64,000 nucleotides of DNA, from contig CAZHFW010000020.1 in the NCBI GenBank assembly GCA_964531675.1, forward strand, positions 1 to 64,000. Direction: 5' to 3'. The translations under genes and the position numbers were made by a program. This stretch comes from CAZHFW01 sp964531675. Its GTDB lineage: Bacteria > Planctomycetota > Phycisphaerae > Phycisphaerales > UBA1924. Every line of letters starts with the position of its first letter. Position 1 is the first letter of the stretch. The notes below the pieces were generated by a model. That model did not search any database and was not told the origin of the DNA. It worked only from the letters and a program-made list of their open reading frames with translations. This document shows, piece after piece, positions 51,005-58,894 of this stretch.

Positions 51005-52915
51005 TCAGACGCCGGCGGCGGCGGGCTTCTTGGCCTCGCCTTCGGACTTGTTCTCGACCTTGCCGTAGTTCCGCAGACGGGGCTTGATCAGCGGAGCGCT
51101 GATGGGCTCGAAGCTGATGTTGTGGGCCCCGCCGTCGTAGCGGGCGACGGTGGACTTCATGAAGTTGGCGTCATCGCGCTCGGTGAAGTCCGAGCGGTAA
51201 TGGCTGCCGCGGCTCTCCTTGCGGAGCAGACCGCCCTTGGCGATGACCTCGCCCAGGATGAGCATGTCGCCGATCGCGCGGGTGTAGCTCAGCGACTGGT
51301 TGGACCAGGCCGAGTTATCCGACAGGCGGAGCTTGGCGTAGCGCTCGCGCAGCTCCGCGAGCTTGTTGAGGCACTGCTCGAGGCGCGCCCCGGACTTCAC
51401 GACGGTGGACGCCGCGGTCATTTCCTCGCCCAGCTCCTTGCCGATCTGGTAGGGGTTGAACGCGGGATCTGGCTTGGCGTCGGTGGAGACCGAGTCGAGG
51501 AGCTTCTTCTGCTTGGCGGTCTCGGTGTTCACCGCGGCGTCGTAGGCGGACGCGGAGAGGTTCACCGCGGGCTTGCTTCCCGGCGCGCCGTCGCGGACGT
51601 AGTTGGCGACCGAGAGGCCGCAGAACAGGCCGTCAAAGAGGCACGAGAGCAGCGCGTTGGCGCCGAGGCGGTTGGCGCCGTGGTACGCGAAGTTCACCTC
51701 GCCGAAGGCGTAGAGGCCCTTGACGTTGGTGACCATCTGGTCCATCGCGCCGCTGACGAGCCCGCGGCCGTCTTCCTTGGACGTGAACTTGGTCCACAGG
51801 CCGCCCATGGAGTAGTGGACGCCCGGGAAGATCTTCATCGGGGTCTTGCGCGGATTGTCGCCGACGAACTTCTCGTAGATCTCGAGGATCGCGCCGAGCT
51901 TCTTGTTGAGGTAGTCCTCGCCCAGGTGGGTCAGGTCGAGGTAGACCTGGTTCTCGCCATGGATGCCCATGCCTTCCATGCAGACCTGGAAGATCTCGCG
52001 GGTCGCGATGTCGCGGGGGACGAGGTTGCCGTACTTGGGGTACTTCTCTTCGAGGAAGTACCAGCGCTCGGCATCCGGGATGTCCTTGGGATTGCGGTTG
52101 TCGCCCTTCTTGCGGGGGACCCACACGCGTCCGCCCTCACCGCGGGCGGACTCGGACATGAGGCGGAGCTTGTCGGCGCCGGGGATGCTGGTGGGGTGAA
52201 CCTGGATGAACTCGCCGTTGCCATACCACACGCCGGCCTGATAGCAGCGGGCCGCGGCGGCGCCGGTGCAGACGACGGAGTTGGTGCTCTTTCCGAAGAC
52301 CAGGCCGCAACCGCCGGTGGCCATGACGACCGCATCGGCGCGGAAGGCGCGGATCTGCATGGTCCGCATGTCCTGTGCGACGATGCCGACCACGCGGCGC
52401 TCGCCGCCTTCATCGGAAATCACCGGTCCCAGGAACTCCCAGAACTCGTACTTGTTGACCTTGCCTTCGGCCTCGAAGCGGCGGGTCTGCTCGTCGAGGG
52501 CGTAGAGCAGCTGCTGCCCGGTGGAGGCGCCGGCGAAGTGCGTGCGCTTGAAGAGCGAGCCGCCGAAGAGGCGGAGATCGCGGCGTCCTTCGGCGGTGCG
52601 GTTGAAGGGCACGCCCATGCGGTCGAGCAGGTCGATGATGCGGGGCGCCATCGAGGTCATCTCGTAGACCGGGGGCTGATCGGCCAGGAAGTCGCCGCCG
52701 TAGATGGTCTCGTCGAAGTGGGCGTACTCCGAGTAGCCCTGCTGGCGGGCCACGTCGTTGCAGGCGTTGATGCCGCCCTGGGCGCACACGCTGTGGGAGC
52801 GCTTGACGGGGACCATCGAGAACAGATCGACCGGGATGCCGGCTTCGGCGACACGAACCGTGGCCGAGAGACCCGCAAGCCCGCCGCCGACGACGATCAC
52901 ACGCTGCTGTGCCAT
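51005..52915 (-). CDS. sdhA: Succinate dehydrogenase/fumarate reductase flavoprotein subunit
   Basis: SdhA oxidises succinate at a covalently bound FAD. The 636-residue protein starts with the dinucleotide fold VIVVGGGLAGLSATV; the FAD-linking histidine is His41 in RSHSVCAQGGINAC. Substrate-site motifs such as FIQVHPTSIPG, SESARGEGGRVW, GVHYSMGGLW and GANRLGANALLSCLFDG are present. The start at 52915 (MAQQRVIVV) has AAGGAA upstream. It lies between sdhC and sdhB, the order typical of type B enzymes. Confidence 0.97.
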   Translation of the reverse strand: MAQQRVIVVGGGLAGLSATVRVAEAGIPVDLFSMVPVKRSHSVCAQGGINACNDVARQQGYSEYAHFDETIYGGDFLADQPPVYEMTSMAPRIIDLLDRMGVPFNRTAEGRRDLRLFGGSLFKRTHFAGASTGQQLLYALDEQTRRFEAEGKVNKYEFWEFLGPVISDEGGERRVVGIVAQDMRTMQIRAFRADAVVMATGGCGLVFGKSTNSVVCTGAAAARCYQAGVWYGNGEFIQVHPTSIPGADKLRLMSESARGEGGRVWVPRKKGDNRNPKDIPDAERWYFLEEKYPKYGNLVPRDIATREIFQVCMEGMGIHGENQVYLDLTHLGEDYLNKKLGAILEIYEKFVGDNPRKTPMKIFPGVHYSMGGLWTKFTSKEDGRGLVSGAMDQMVTNVKGLYAFGEVNFAYHGANRLGANALLSCLFDGLFCGLSVANYVRDGAPGSKPAVNLSASAYDAAVNTETAKQKKLLDSVSTDAKPDPAFNPYQIGKELGEEMTAASTVVKSGARLEQCLNKLAELRERYAKLRLSDNSAWSNQSLSYTRAIGDMLILGEVIAKGGLLRKESRGSHYRSDFTERDDANFMKSTVARYDGGAHNISFEPISAPLIKPRLRNYGKVENKSEGEAKKPAAAGV

Positions 52916-52998
52916 CGATTGATTCCTTCGGACCAGAGAAGATCGTTTGAGAAGGCTGCCCCGCAAGGTCTGCCGACGCGGGGCTTGAGGAGACTGAG

Positions 52999-53874
52999 TT
53001 ACTCGCCGGAACCGGTCGCGACCGAGGCGTCCACGCCCGAGCCCGCGGTCTTCTTGAACTCGCCCTTGCGTTCGAGCTCCTGGCGGGCCTCGGCGGACAA
53101 GAGCTTGGACTCGATCCGCAGGGCCGCCTCGGCGTCCAGGGTGGCAAAGCGGACGACCGCCATCCAGCCCATGGCCATGAGGCCCGCGCCGATCGCGGCG
53201 CACACCGCGCCCCACTGACGCTGGGCCCGCACCGAGATCGTCAGGCCCCAGGTGATCGCGGCGGTCCACAGGCCGTTGGCGAAGTGGAAGACCATCGCGG
53301 TCACGCCCACGAAGTAGAAGATCGAGACGATCAGACCCGCGGCGGTCATGCCGCTGGTCGAGCCTTGCAGCGCGTGCGCCAGCGTGGACGACGCGTAGTG
53401 GTAGCTCCACTCGGCCTTGCCCGGGATCAGGAAGGTCCAGCCCCAGCGGAGCGTCGCGACGTGATAGAAGATGAACAGGACGCCGATGTAACCCGAGAGC
53501 CGCTGGAGCGCGTACCGGAAGTTGTCCTGGTACTTGTAGCGGTCCAGGTTGGGCTTGCCCGTCTTGGCGAAGTAGATGCCGAGGATGGAGTGGAAGGCGA
53601 TGGGGAGCCAGAGGACGAAGATCTCCATCAGGATCAGCGCGGGCAGGCTGTGGATGAAGTTCACCTCGTGCTGGAACGTCGCGATGCCGCGCTCCAGCGC
53701 GGTCGCGCCCTTGTCGGCGTTGATCGCACCCCAGACGCTCGAAGCGTTGGTGGTGAGATGGAAGATCAGGAACAGGCCGATCGGGACGACGCCCGAGAGG
53801 GAGTGGAGCCGGCGGAGCCAGAAATAGTTCCGCTCGAGCCAGGAAGCGGAGGACGCGGGAGCCTGGTTGGTCAC
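52999..53874 (-). CDS. sdhC: Succinate dehydrogenase cytochrome b subunit, di-haem type
   Basis: The 291-residue subunit has five membrane helices. Histidines at 39, 95, 138 and 197 sit in helices where di-haem fumarate reductases and type B succinate dehydrogenases carry their axial ligands, so two haem b are inferred. No separate sdhD is present, as expected for this type. The start is GTG at 53874; a TACCAT box lies 51 bases upstream (53926-53931). A C-terminal charged tail of about 45 residues is extra. Confidence 0.93.
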   Translation of the reverse strand: MTNQAPASSASWLERNYFWLRRLHSLSGVVPIGLFLIFHLTTNASSVWGAINADKGATALERGIATFQHEVNFIHSLPALILMEIFVLWLPIAFHSILGIYFAKTGKPNLDRYKYQDNFRYALQRLSGYIGVLFIFYHVATLRWGWTFLIPGKAEWSYHYASSTLAHALQGSTSGMTAAGLIVSIFYFVGVTAMVFHFANGLWTAAITWGLTISVRAQRQWGAVCAAIGAGLMAMGWMAVVRFATLDAEAALRIESKLLSAEARQELERKGEFKKTAGSGVDASVATGSGE

Positions 53875-53981
53875 GTGCTGGACCCTCTGGAGAACGCGTG
53901 GACAGAAATCGACAAGCGTGTCGGGATGGTACCGCGGTCAGGACGCCAGTTCCGGATCACGCCATCCGGTAGAACGGCGAA

Positions 53982-54554
53982 TCAGGCCTTGGGCATGCCC
54001 GGGGCGCCGAAATCGATCTTCGGCTGGGGGACGCCGGCGGATGCCCCGCCGCCCACGCCCGCCGGGCCAATGCCGCCCATGGCGCCGACCTGCTGGGGCT
54101 TGATCTTGCCCTGGGCGATGGCCTGCTGGACCGCCTTGGCGACCTCGACGAACTCCATGCGAAGCTCCCCCACCGCACGGGAGATGAGCTTGGCCTCCGA
54201 TTCGGAGAGGTTGCCCTTGGTCTTTTCCTCGAGCACGCCGAGCATGTCGATGTGGAGCTTGGCGTAGTCCAGAGCGACCATCGCCTGACCGGTCTTGGGA
54301 TCGGGGAACGCGCCCAGATAGACCAGCGCCTGGGTGACCAGCAGGCTAACCAGATCCTGGAAGCCGACTTCCTGGGGAACGCCTTCTTCGGGAGCTCCCG
54401 CGGCAGGAGCCGGGGCGCCGGGCACCGCGGGCTTGGCCGCCGCAGCCGGCTTGGGCGTCTGGGCCGAGAGGCGTTCCTTCTCCGCCTGAGCCTGGGCCTT
54501 CCAATCGGAGTCGATGATAAGCTTGGGCGGCTGCTGGCCTTGATCCGAAGACAT
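53982..54554 (-). CDS. DUF1844 domain protein
   Basis: The 190-residue product has the DUF1844 core at about residues 60-135: GFQDLVSLLVTQALVYLG and LDYAKLHIDMLGVLEEKTKG. The front part, with IIDSDWKAQAQAEKERL, is common in this family. A low-complexity Ala/Pro linker precedes the core, and a Gly/Pro-rich tail follows. The start at 54554 has a perfect AAAGGAG. Function is unknown. It is divergent from the lipoprotein gene. Confidence 0.85.
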   Translation of the reverse strand: MSSDQGQQPPKLIIDSDWKAQAQAEKERLSAQTPKPAAAAKPAVPGAPAPAAGAPEEGVPQEVGFQDLVSLLVTQALVYLGAFPDPKTGQAMVALDYAKLHIDMLGVLEEKTKGNLSESEAKLISRAVGELRMEFVEVAKAVQQAIAQGKIKPQQVGAMGGIGPAGVGGGASAGVPQPKIDFGAPGMPKA

Positions 54555-54643
54555 GGAATCTCCTTTGGACGATGGTACGCCGCCCGAATGACCCACCGAC
54601 CCCTTGGGTCTCTGGTTCATTCGCACTCCCTGGAGCCGCTGTC

Positions 54644-55942
54644 ATGGATCGAATCGACTCCGCTGCCCGCCCCGGACTGATCCTGGCCTCGCTGGCGGGA
54701 CTGCTGATCGCGACCGGCTGCTCTTCGAACGAAAAGACCACCATCGCGGTGAGCCCCTCGGAGTTCGTGAAGCCCGAACAGACCCCCGGGCCCGATCGTC
54801 AGGACGCGGTCGCCAAGAAGGCGGGCTCGCTCCGCGTGACCGCGGAACGCTCCGGACCGGTCGCGGAAACCGACGGCATCCTCGACGTCTCCCCCGAAGT
54901 CGGCACGCCCACGATCAACCCGGACGCGGAAGTCGCGCCGAGCCTCGCCAAGGGCGAAGCGTTCATCGACGCCAAGGTCGGCGACATCAACAACAAGGCG
55001 ATTTACGCCTCCGAGTTCCTCGAGCCCATGGGCGCTCGCCTTGCTGCGGAAGCCAAGAAGCTCAAGCCCGACGCGTGGCGCAAGTTCGCGTCCGACCTGA
55101 TCCGCGAGGAACTGGTCCGCATGCGCGACGACGAACTGCTCCGCGCCGAAGCGCTCTCCGAGCTCAAGCCCGAACAGAGGCAGGGCCTGGCAGCCATGAT
55201 GGACCGCTGGATGGAAGAGCAGCGCCTGGCCGCCGGCGGCAGCTCGCAGGCCGCCCAGGAGCGTCTGTACAACACCAAGGGACAAACCCTCGACGAAGCG
55301 GTCAGCGAGCGGGAGAAGGCCGAGCTGATCACCTTTACGCTCCGTCGCAAGGTCATCGATCCGGTGCAGATCACGCGCCAAGACCTCGAACTGACCTACG
55401 AAAAGCTCTATCCCGATTACAACCCCGATCCCACGGCGTATCTCCGCGAGATCCTGGTCGACCCGACCAAGACCGCGGCCATCGCGGACATCCGCTCGCA
55501 GCTCGAAGCGGGCGTTCCCTTCATCGAGGTCGCTTCGCGTCCGGAGAACGACTACCGGCCCTCGCGCGGCGGGCAGCTCGACCCCATCAAGCTCAAGGGC
55601 ACGTTCAACGACACCACGTTCTTCGCGGTCAAGGAGCTCAACGAAGCGGTGAAGGAGCTCCGCCCCGGTCAGTGGGCCGGCCCGATCCGCTACAAGCTTT
55701 CGTCGGGCGCTGAACGCGTGGCGTTCCTGTTCCTGGAGCGCGTCGAGGAGGTTTCGACGTCGTTCTATGACGCCCAGCTCTCGATGGAGAACGGATTGCG
55801 TGACGTGGCGATCCGCCGCGCCAAGGCCAAGTACCTCGAAGATCTGCTCCGCCGGGCGAGTTACACGCCTCTGCCCGAGATGGTCGATCGCCTGCTCAAG
55901 ATCGCCGAGGAGCGTTACGGCCCGGAGGCCGTGAGGCGGTAG
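54644..55942 (+). CDS. PpiC/SurA-like peptidyl-prolyl isomerase lipoprotein
   Basis: The 432-residue protein has a lipoprotein signal peptide with lipobox ATGC (Cys26). A Pro/Asp-rich linker, a SurA_N-like region (VGDINNKAIYASEFLEPMG) and a parvulin-like domain (about residues 280-380, YLREILVDP and PSRGGQLDPI) follow. PpiC/SurA proteins help fold outer-membrane and periplasmic proteins. The parvulin domain is divergent, so activity is not certain. GGAG precedes the ATG. It is followed by yraN with a gap of three bases. Confidence 0.72.
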   Translation: MDRIDSAARPGLILASLAGLLIATGCSSNEKTTIAVSPSEFVKPEQTPGPDRQDAVAKKAGSLRVTAERSGPVAETDGILDVSPEVGTPTINPDAEVAPSLAKGEAFIDAKVGDINNKAIYASEFLEPMGARLAAEAKKLKPDAWRKFASDLIREELVRMRDDELLRAEALSELKPEQRQGLAAMMDRWMEEQRLAAGGSSQAAQERLYNTKGQTLDEAVSEREKAELITFTLRRKVIDPVQITRQDLELTYEKLYPDYNPDPTAYLREILVDPTKTAAIADIRSQLEAGVPFIEVASRPENDYRPSRGGQLDPIKLKGTFNDTTFFAVKELNEAVKELRPGQWAGPIRYKLSSGAERVAFLFLERVEEVSTSFYDAQLSMENGLRDVAIRRAKAKYLEDLLRRASYTPLPEMVDRLLKIAEERYGPEAVRR

Positions 55943-55945
55943 GCC

Positions 55946-56395
55946 ATGCCCGTCCGCCGCCACTGGCTGATCAGGCTGCGCGAGGCGATCCTGGGGCCAT
56001 CCAGGTGGCGTCCCTCGTCGCGTGAGGGACGACTCTCCGAGCGGGCGGCCGCCCGTTTCCTGAAGCGCCAGCGGTATCGCATCATCGGGACCAACGTGCG
56101 CACCGTGCAAGGCGAGGCGGATCTGGTCGCCATCGCGCCGGATCGGGAAACGATCGTGATCGCGGAAGTGAAGTCGAGGCGCCGTGCGCCGGATCAGCCG
56201 GCGCGGAGCGCCGCGATGGCGCCCGAGACCGCGGTCGACTCCGACAAACGGCGCAGACTCCAGCGCGTCGCCAGGCACTTGGCCCGGGCCAACGGCTGGC
56301 ACGATCGCAAGCTCCGCATCGATGTGCTGGCGGTCGAGATCGACCCGCGCGATCGAACAAGCGTCCGGCACATCCCGGATCTGGCCTGGATCTAA
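55946..56395 (+). CDS. YraN/UPF0102 family putative endonuclease
   Basis: The 149-residue protein matches the YraN family, a restriction-endonuclease-like fold of unknown function: a helical start with ERAAARFLKRQRYRIIGTNVR, the catalytic motif GEADLVAIAPDRETIVIAEVKSR split across strands, and the late RIDVLAVEI. About 20 basic residues are added at the N-terminus. It is probably co-transcribed with the upstream lipoprotein. Confidence 0.87.
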   Translation: MPVRRHWLIRLREAILGPSRWRPSSREGRLSERAAARFLKRQRYRIIGTNVRTVQGEADLVAIAPDRETIVIAEVKSRRRAPDQPARSAAMAPETAVDSDKRRRLQRVARHLARANGWHDRKLRIDVLAVEIDPRDRTSVRHIPDLAWI

Positions 56396-56419
56396 GGGAT
56401 CTGAGGAGATCGCCCGCGA

Positions 56420-58048
56420 TCAGACCGCAGCGGCGTGAAGCTTGCCCTGCCCGAGCTCGGGGGACTTGGCGGGATCGAACGCCAGAGGCAGGATCAGACT
56501 GAACATCGATCCGCGGCCCACGTCGGAGACGAGCTGGACTTCGCCCTGCAGAACCGTCGCGAGCTCGCGTGAAATTGCCAGCCCCAGACCGGTGCCGGCG
56601 TGTTCGCGGGTGTGACCCTTCTCGATGCGGTAGAACTTGTCGAAGATCTTGCGCTGCTCGTCGGGCGCGATCCCCGGCCCGTTATCGATGACGCTGATGC
56701 GCACGCGCTGGGTCGGCTCTTCGCCGGGCCCGCCCGCGAGGAACTTCTCGGCGCGGAGCGTGACCTGACCGGGCCTTCCGGACTTGTCCTCGGGATCGGT
56801 GAACTTCACCGCGTTGCTCAGGAAGTTGAAGATGATCTGCTGGAGCTTCTTGCCGTCGGTGCGGATCATCGGCAGATCGTCGGAGATCTCCAGGATCAGC
56901 TCGATGCCCTTCTTCTCGGCGATCGGGAACATGAGGCCCGCCATCGCCTCGCACACATCGCGGAGCGAGACCTGCTCGACCTTCACGTCCACGCGGCCCG
57001 CCTCGAGCTTGGCCATCTCCAGGAGCGAGTTGATCAGTTCCAGCAGATTCCGGCTGGCGGTCTGAATGTTCTCCAGATAACGCACACGCTTGGAGACCAC
57101 CAGCGCCTGAGGTGAGCCGGTCTCGATCGTCGTCTGATCGGCCTTGGCGTGCTCGAGCAGAAGCTCGGTGAACCCGATGATCGAGTTCAGGGGCGTGCGA
57201 AGCTCGTGGCTCACGCTCGCGAGGAAGTCGCCCTTGAGCTTGGCGGCCTCCGAGAGCGCGACGTTCGACTCGGCAAGCTCGTTGAGCTTCAGGTCCAGCG
57301 CCAGATTGATGGCGCGGAGCTGATCCTGGCTCCCTTGCAGGTCCGTGAGCATCGAGTTGAACGTCTCGGCGAGCTCCTCGAACTCGTCGCCTGTCGCGAT
57401 CGCGGAACGGATCTGGAGATTGCCCTCACGCACGCGCTCCGCGGTGTCGCGCAGCTCACGCACGGGCCCCAGGATCAAGCGGTGCGTGATCTGATAGAAG
57501 ACCAGGATCGCAAGCCCGAGCACCGCCGACCCCGCCGAGAGGAGGTACGCGGTGTTGATGAGCAGAAGCCTGCGGGCCGCGGCGTTCTTCCGCTCCAGGA
57601 TGATCAGCCCCGTGACTTCGGGCTTGCCTGAAACAAAGCTCCGCTCCACGCGGGCATAGCGGTACAGCCGGTCGATCCCCGAGAACTCGGCCTGCTGGTA
57701 GTCGATGCGGCTCTCGTGCTTGAGGAAGTACTCTGCTGCCTCGGTCGCGAACTCGTCGACTTCGCCCCGAGGCTGGCCATTGATCACGCGGACGCGGCGG
57801 GCCCCCACGCCCGTCATCTCCCGGGCCTCGTTGTCCGCGGTCGGGGGCGAGCCCTGCTCGGGCTCGCGGGACTTCACCTCGGCCTGCTCCCAGGTGTCCA
57901 CCAACCGGCGGGAAAGCTCGAGCTGGCCTTCATCAACCAGCGCATTCATGCGGAACCAGGGCGCGCACAACGCCGCGAGCACGATCAGCACGATCGCGCC
58001 GCCGAACAGCACAAGGCACTTGTTGGCCAGCGAAAGCCGCCCCAGCAT
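56420..58048 (-). CDS. Sensor histidine kinase
   Basis: This 542-residue kinase has two membrane helices (about 10-30 and 165-187) around a sensor domain of about 130 residues with no recognised fold. A HAMP domain (about 190-243), a short coiled coil, HisKA with phosphoacceptor His281 in SHELRTPLNSIIGF, and HATPase_c with NFLSNAVKF, DNGPGI and GTGLGLA follow. No response-regulator gene is adjacent, so it is an orphan kinase. TACACT lies six bases before the ATG at 58048. Confidence 0.93.
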   Translation of the reverse strand: MLGRLSLANKCLVLFGGAIVLIVLAALCAPWFRMNALVDEGQLELSRRLVDTWEQAEVKSREPEQGSPPTADNEAREMTGVGARRVRVINGQPRGEVDEFATEAAEYFLKHESRIDYQQAEFSGIDRLYRYARVERSFVSGKPEVTGLIILERKNAAARRLLLINTAYLLSAGSAVLGLAILVFYQITHRLILGPVRELRDTAERVREGNLQIRSAIATGDEFEELAETFNSMLTDLQGSQDQLRAINLALDLKLNELAESNVALSEAAKLKGDFLASVSHELRTPLNSIIGFTELLLEHAKADQTTIETGSPQALVVSKRVRYLENIQTASRNLLELINSLLEMAKLEAGRVDVKVEQVSLRDVCEAMAGLMFPIAEKKGIELILEISDDLPMIRTDGKKLQQIIFNFLSNAVKFTDPEDKSGRPGQVTLRAEKFLAGGPGEEPTQRVRISVIDNGPGIAPDEQRKIFDKFYRIEKGHTREHAGTGLGLAISRELATVLQGEVQLVSDVGRGSMFSLILPLAFDPAKSPELGQGKLHAAAV

Positions 58049-58054
58049 GGGGAG

Positions 58055-58060
58055 AGTGTA
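58055..58060 (-). promoter_or_regulatory. Candidate -10 box of the histidine kinase gene (TACACT)
   Basis: TACACT on the minus strand ends six bases before the ATG at 58048. Confidence 0.4.
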
Positions 58061-58108
58061 ACCCAAGGCCGGGTGGCTCGGATTGCGTGGACGTCCGGCC
58101 CGCGTGCC

Positions 58109-58804
58109 TTACCGCTCGTCAATCCCCATCCGCGCCGCCAGATCGTCCCAGAGATCCGTCGCGTCGATGACCGCGAACGCCTGCAGAGGCCAATCCAGGG
58201 ACTGCGCCTGCGCGTCAAAGCTCGGCTCGATCAGCGTCACCGGCACGCGCGGGCCCCGGCTCGACGCGTTCCAGACCACGGCACCGATGAGGGTGATCGT
58301 TGCGTCCTGGCCCACCTGGTCCGACTGCTCGTCCTCGAACAGATTGTCCGCGATCCCCGTGTAGAGCGAGACGTAGCGCTCGCCGCAACGGAACAGATAC
58401 CACGGCACATCGTCGTCGCCGATGTCCAGACGCCACGCTTCATCGATGCGGATCGTCACATCGGAGAAGCGGACCTTGGCCGCGTCGGCCTCGGTCATCG
58501 GAGGCGCGGGGCGAGGCGGCCCGGCGATCGCGCGGTACAACCGCCAGGATGCACGGAGCAGGAACGCCGCCGCGATCACGCCGGTGATCGCCATCAGCAC
58601 AATGAGTACAACGCGCGAGGATCCAGGAAGCAGGCTCAGGTTCATCGCCAGAGCGACGACGATGATCGCCAGCAGGAGGCCGGGCACACCCCATCCCAAT
58701 GCCGCGCCAAGGCCCGCTGCGGCGTGCGGCACGCGTCGCACCGGAGGCTTGATGAGCTCGGCGATCTCCTGCGGATTGGCCAGACGCTCACGCCGAAGGA
58801 TCAT
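58109..58804 (-). CDS. Membrane protein of unknown function
   Basis: The 231-residue product has two adjacent membrane helices (about residues 41-62 and 67-86), a short Pro-rich link, and a soluble C-terminal domain of about 130 residues (VRFSDVTIRIDEAWRLDIG, WYLFRCGERYVSLYTGI, ATITLIGAVVWN). The pattern suggests a membrane-tethered beta-type domain. I do not recognise the family. ATG 58804 is chosen over GTG 58813 because GGAGGGG is then correctly spaced. It is divergent from miaB. Confidence 0.65.
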   Translation of the reverse strand: MILRRERLANPQEIAELIKPPVRRVPHAAAGLGAALGWGVPGLLLAIIVVALAMNLSLLPGSSRVVLIVLMAITGVIAAAFLLRASWRLYRAIAGPPRPAPPMTEADAAKVRFSDVTIRIDEAWRLDIGDDDVPWYLFRCGERYVSLYTGIADNLFEDEQSDQVGQDATITLIGAVVWNASSRGPRVPVTLIEPSFDAQAQSLDWPLQAFAVIDATDLWDDLAARMGIDER

Positions 58805-58880
58805 CTCCCGCACCCCTCCCCATCAAAACCGCCTATCCGGGACATCATGCGGGGCGCGTCTGCGTCCGCCCCGTGCGGCG

Positions 58881-58886
58881 TAGAAT
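58881..58886 (+). promoter_or_regulatory. Candidate -10 box of miaB (TAGAAT)
   Basis: TAGAAT ends eight bases before the ATG at 58895; no Shine-Dalgarno lies between. Confidence 0.45.
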
Positions 58887-58894
58887 ACCGACCA

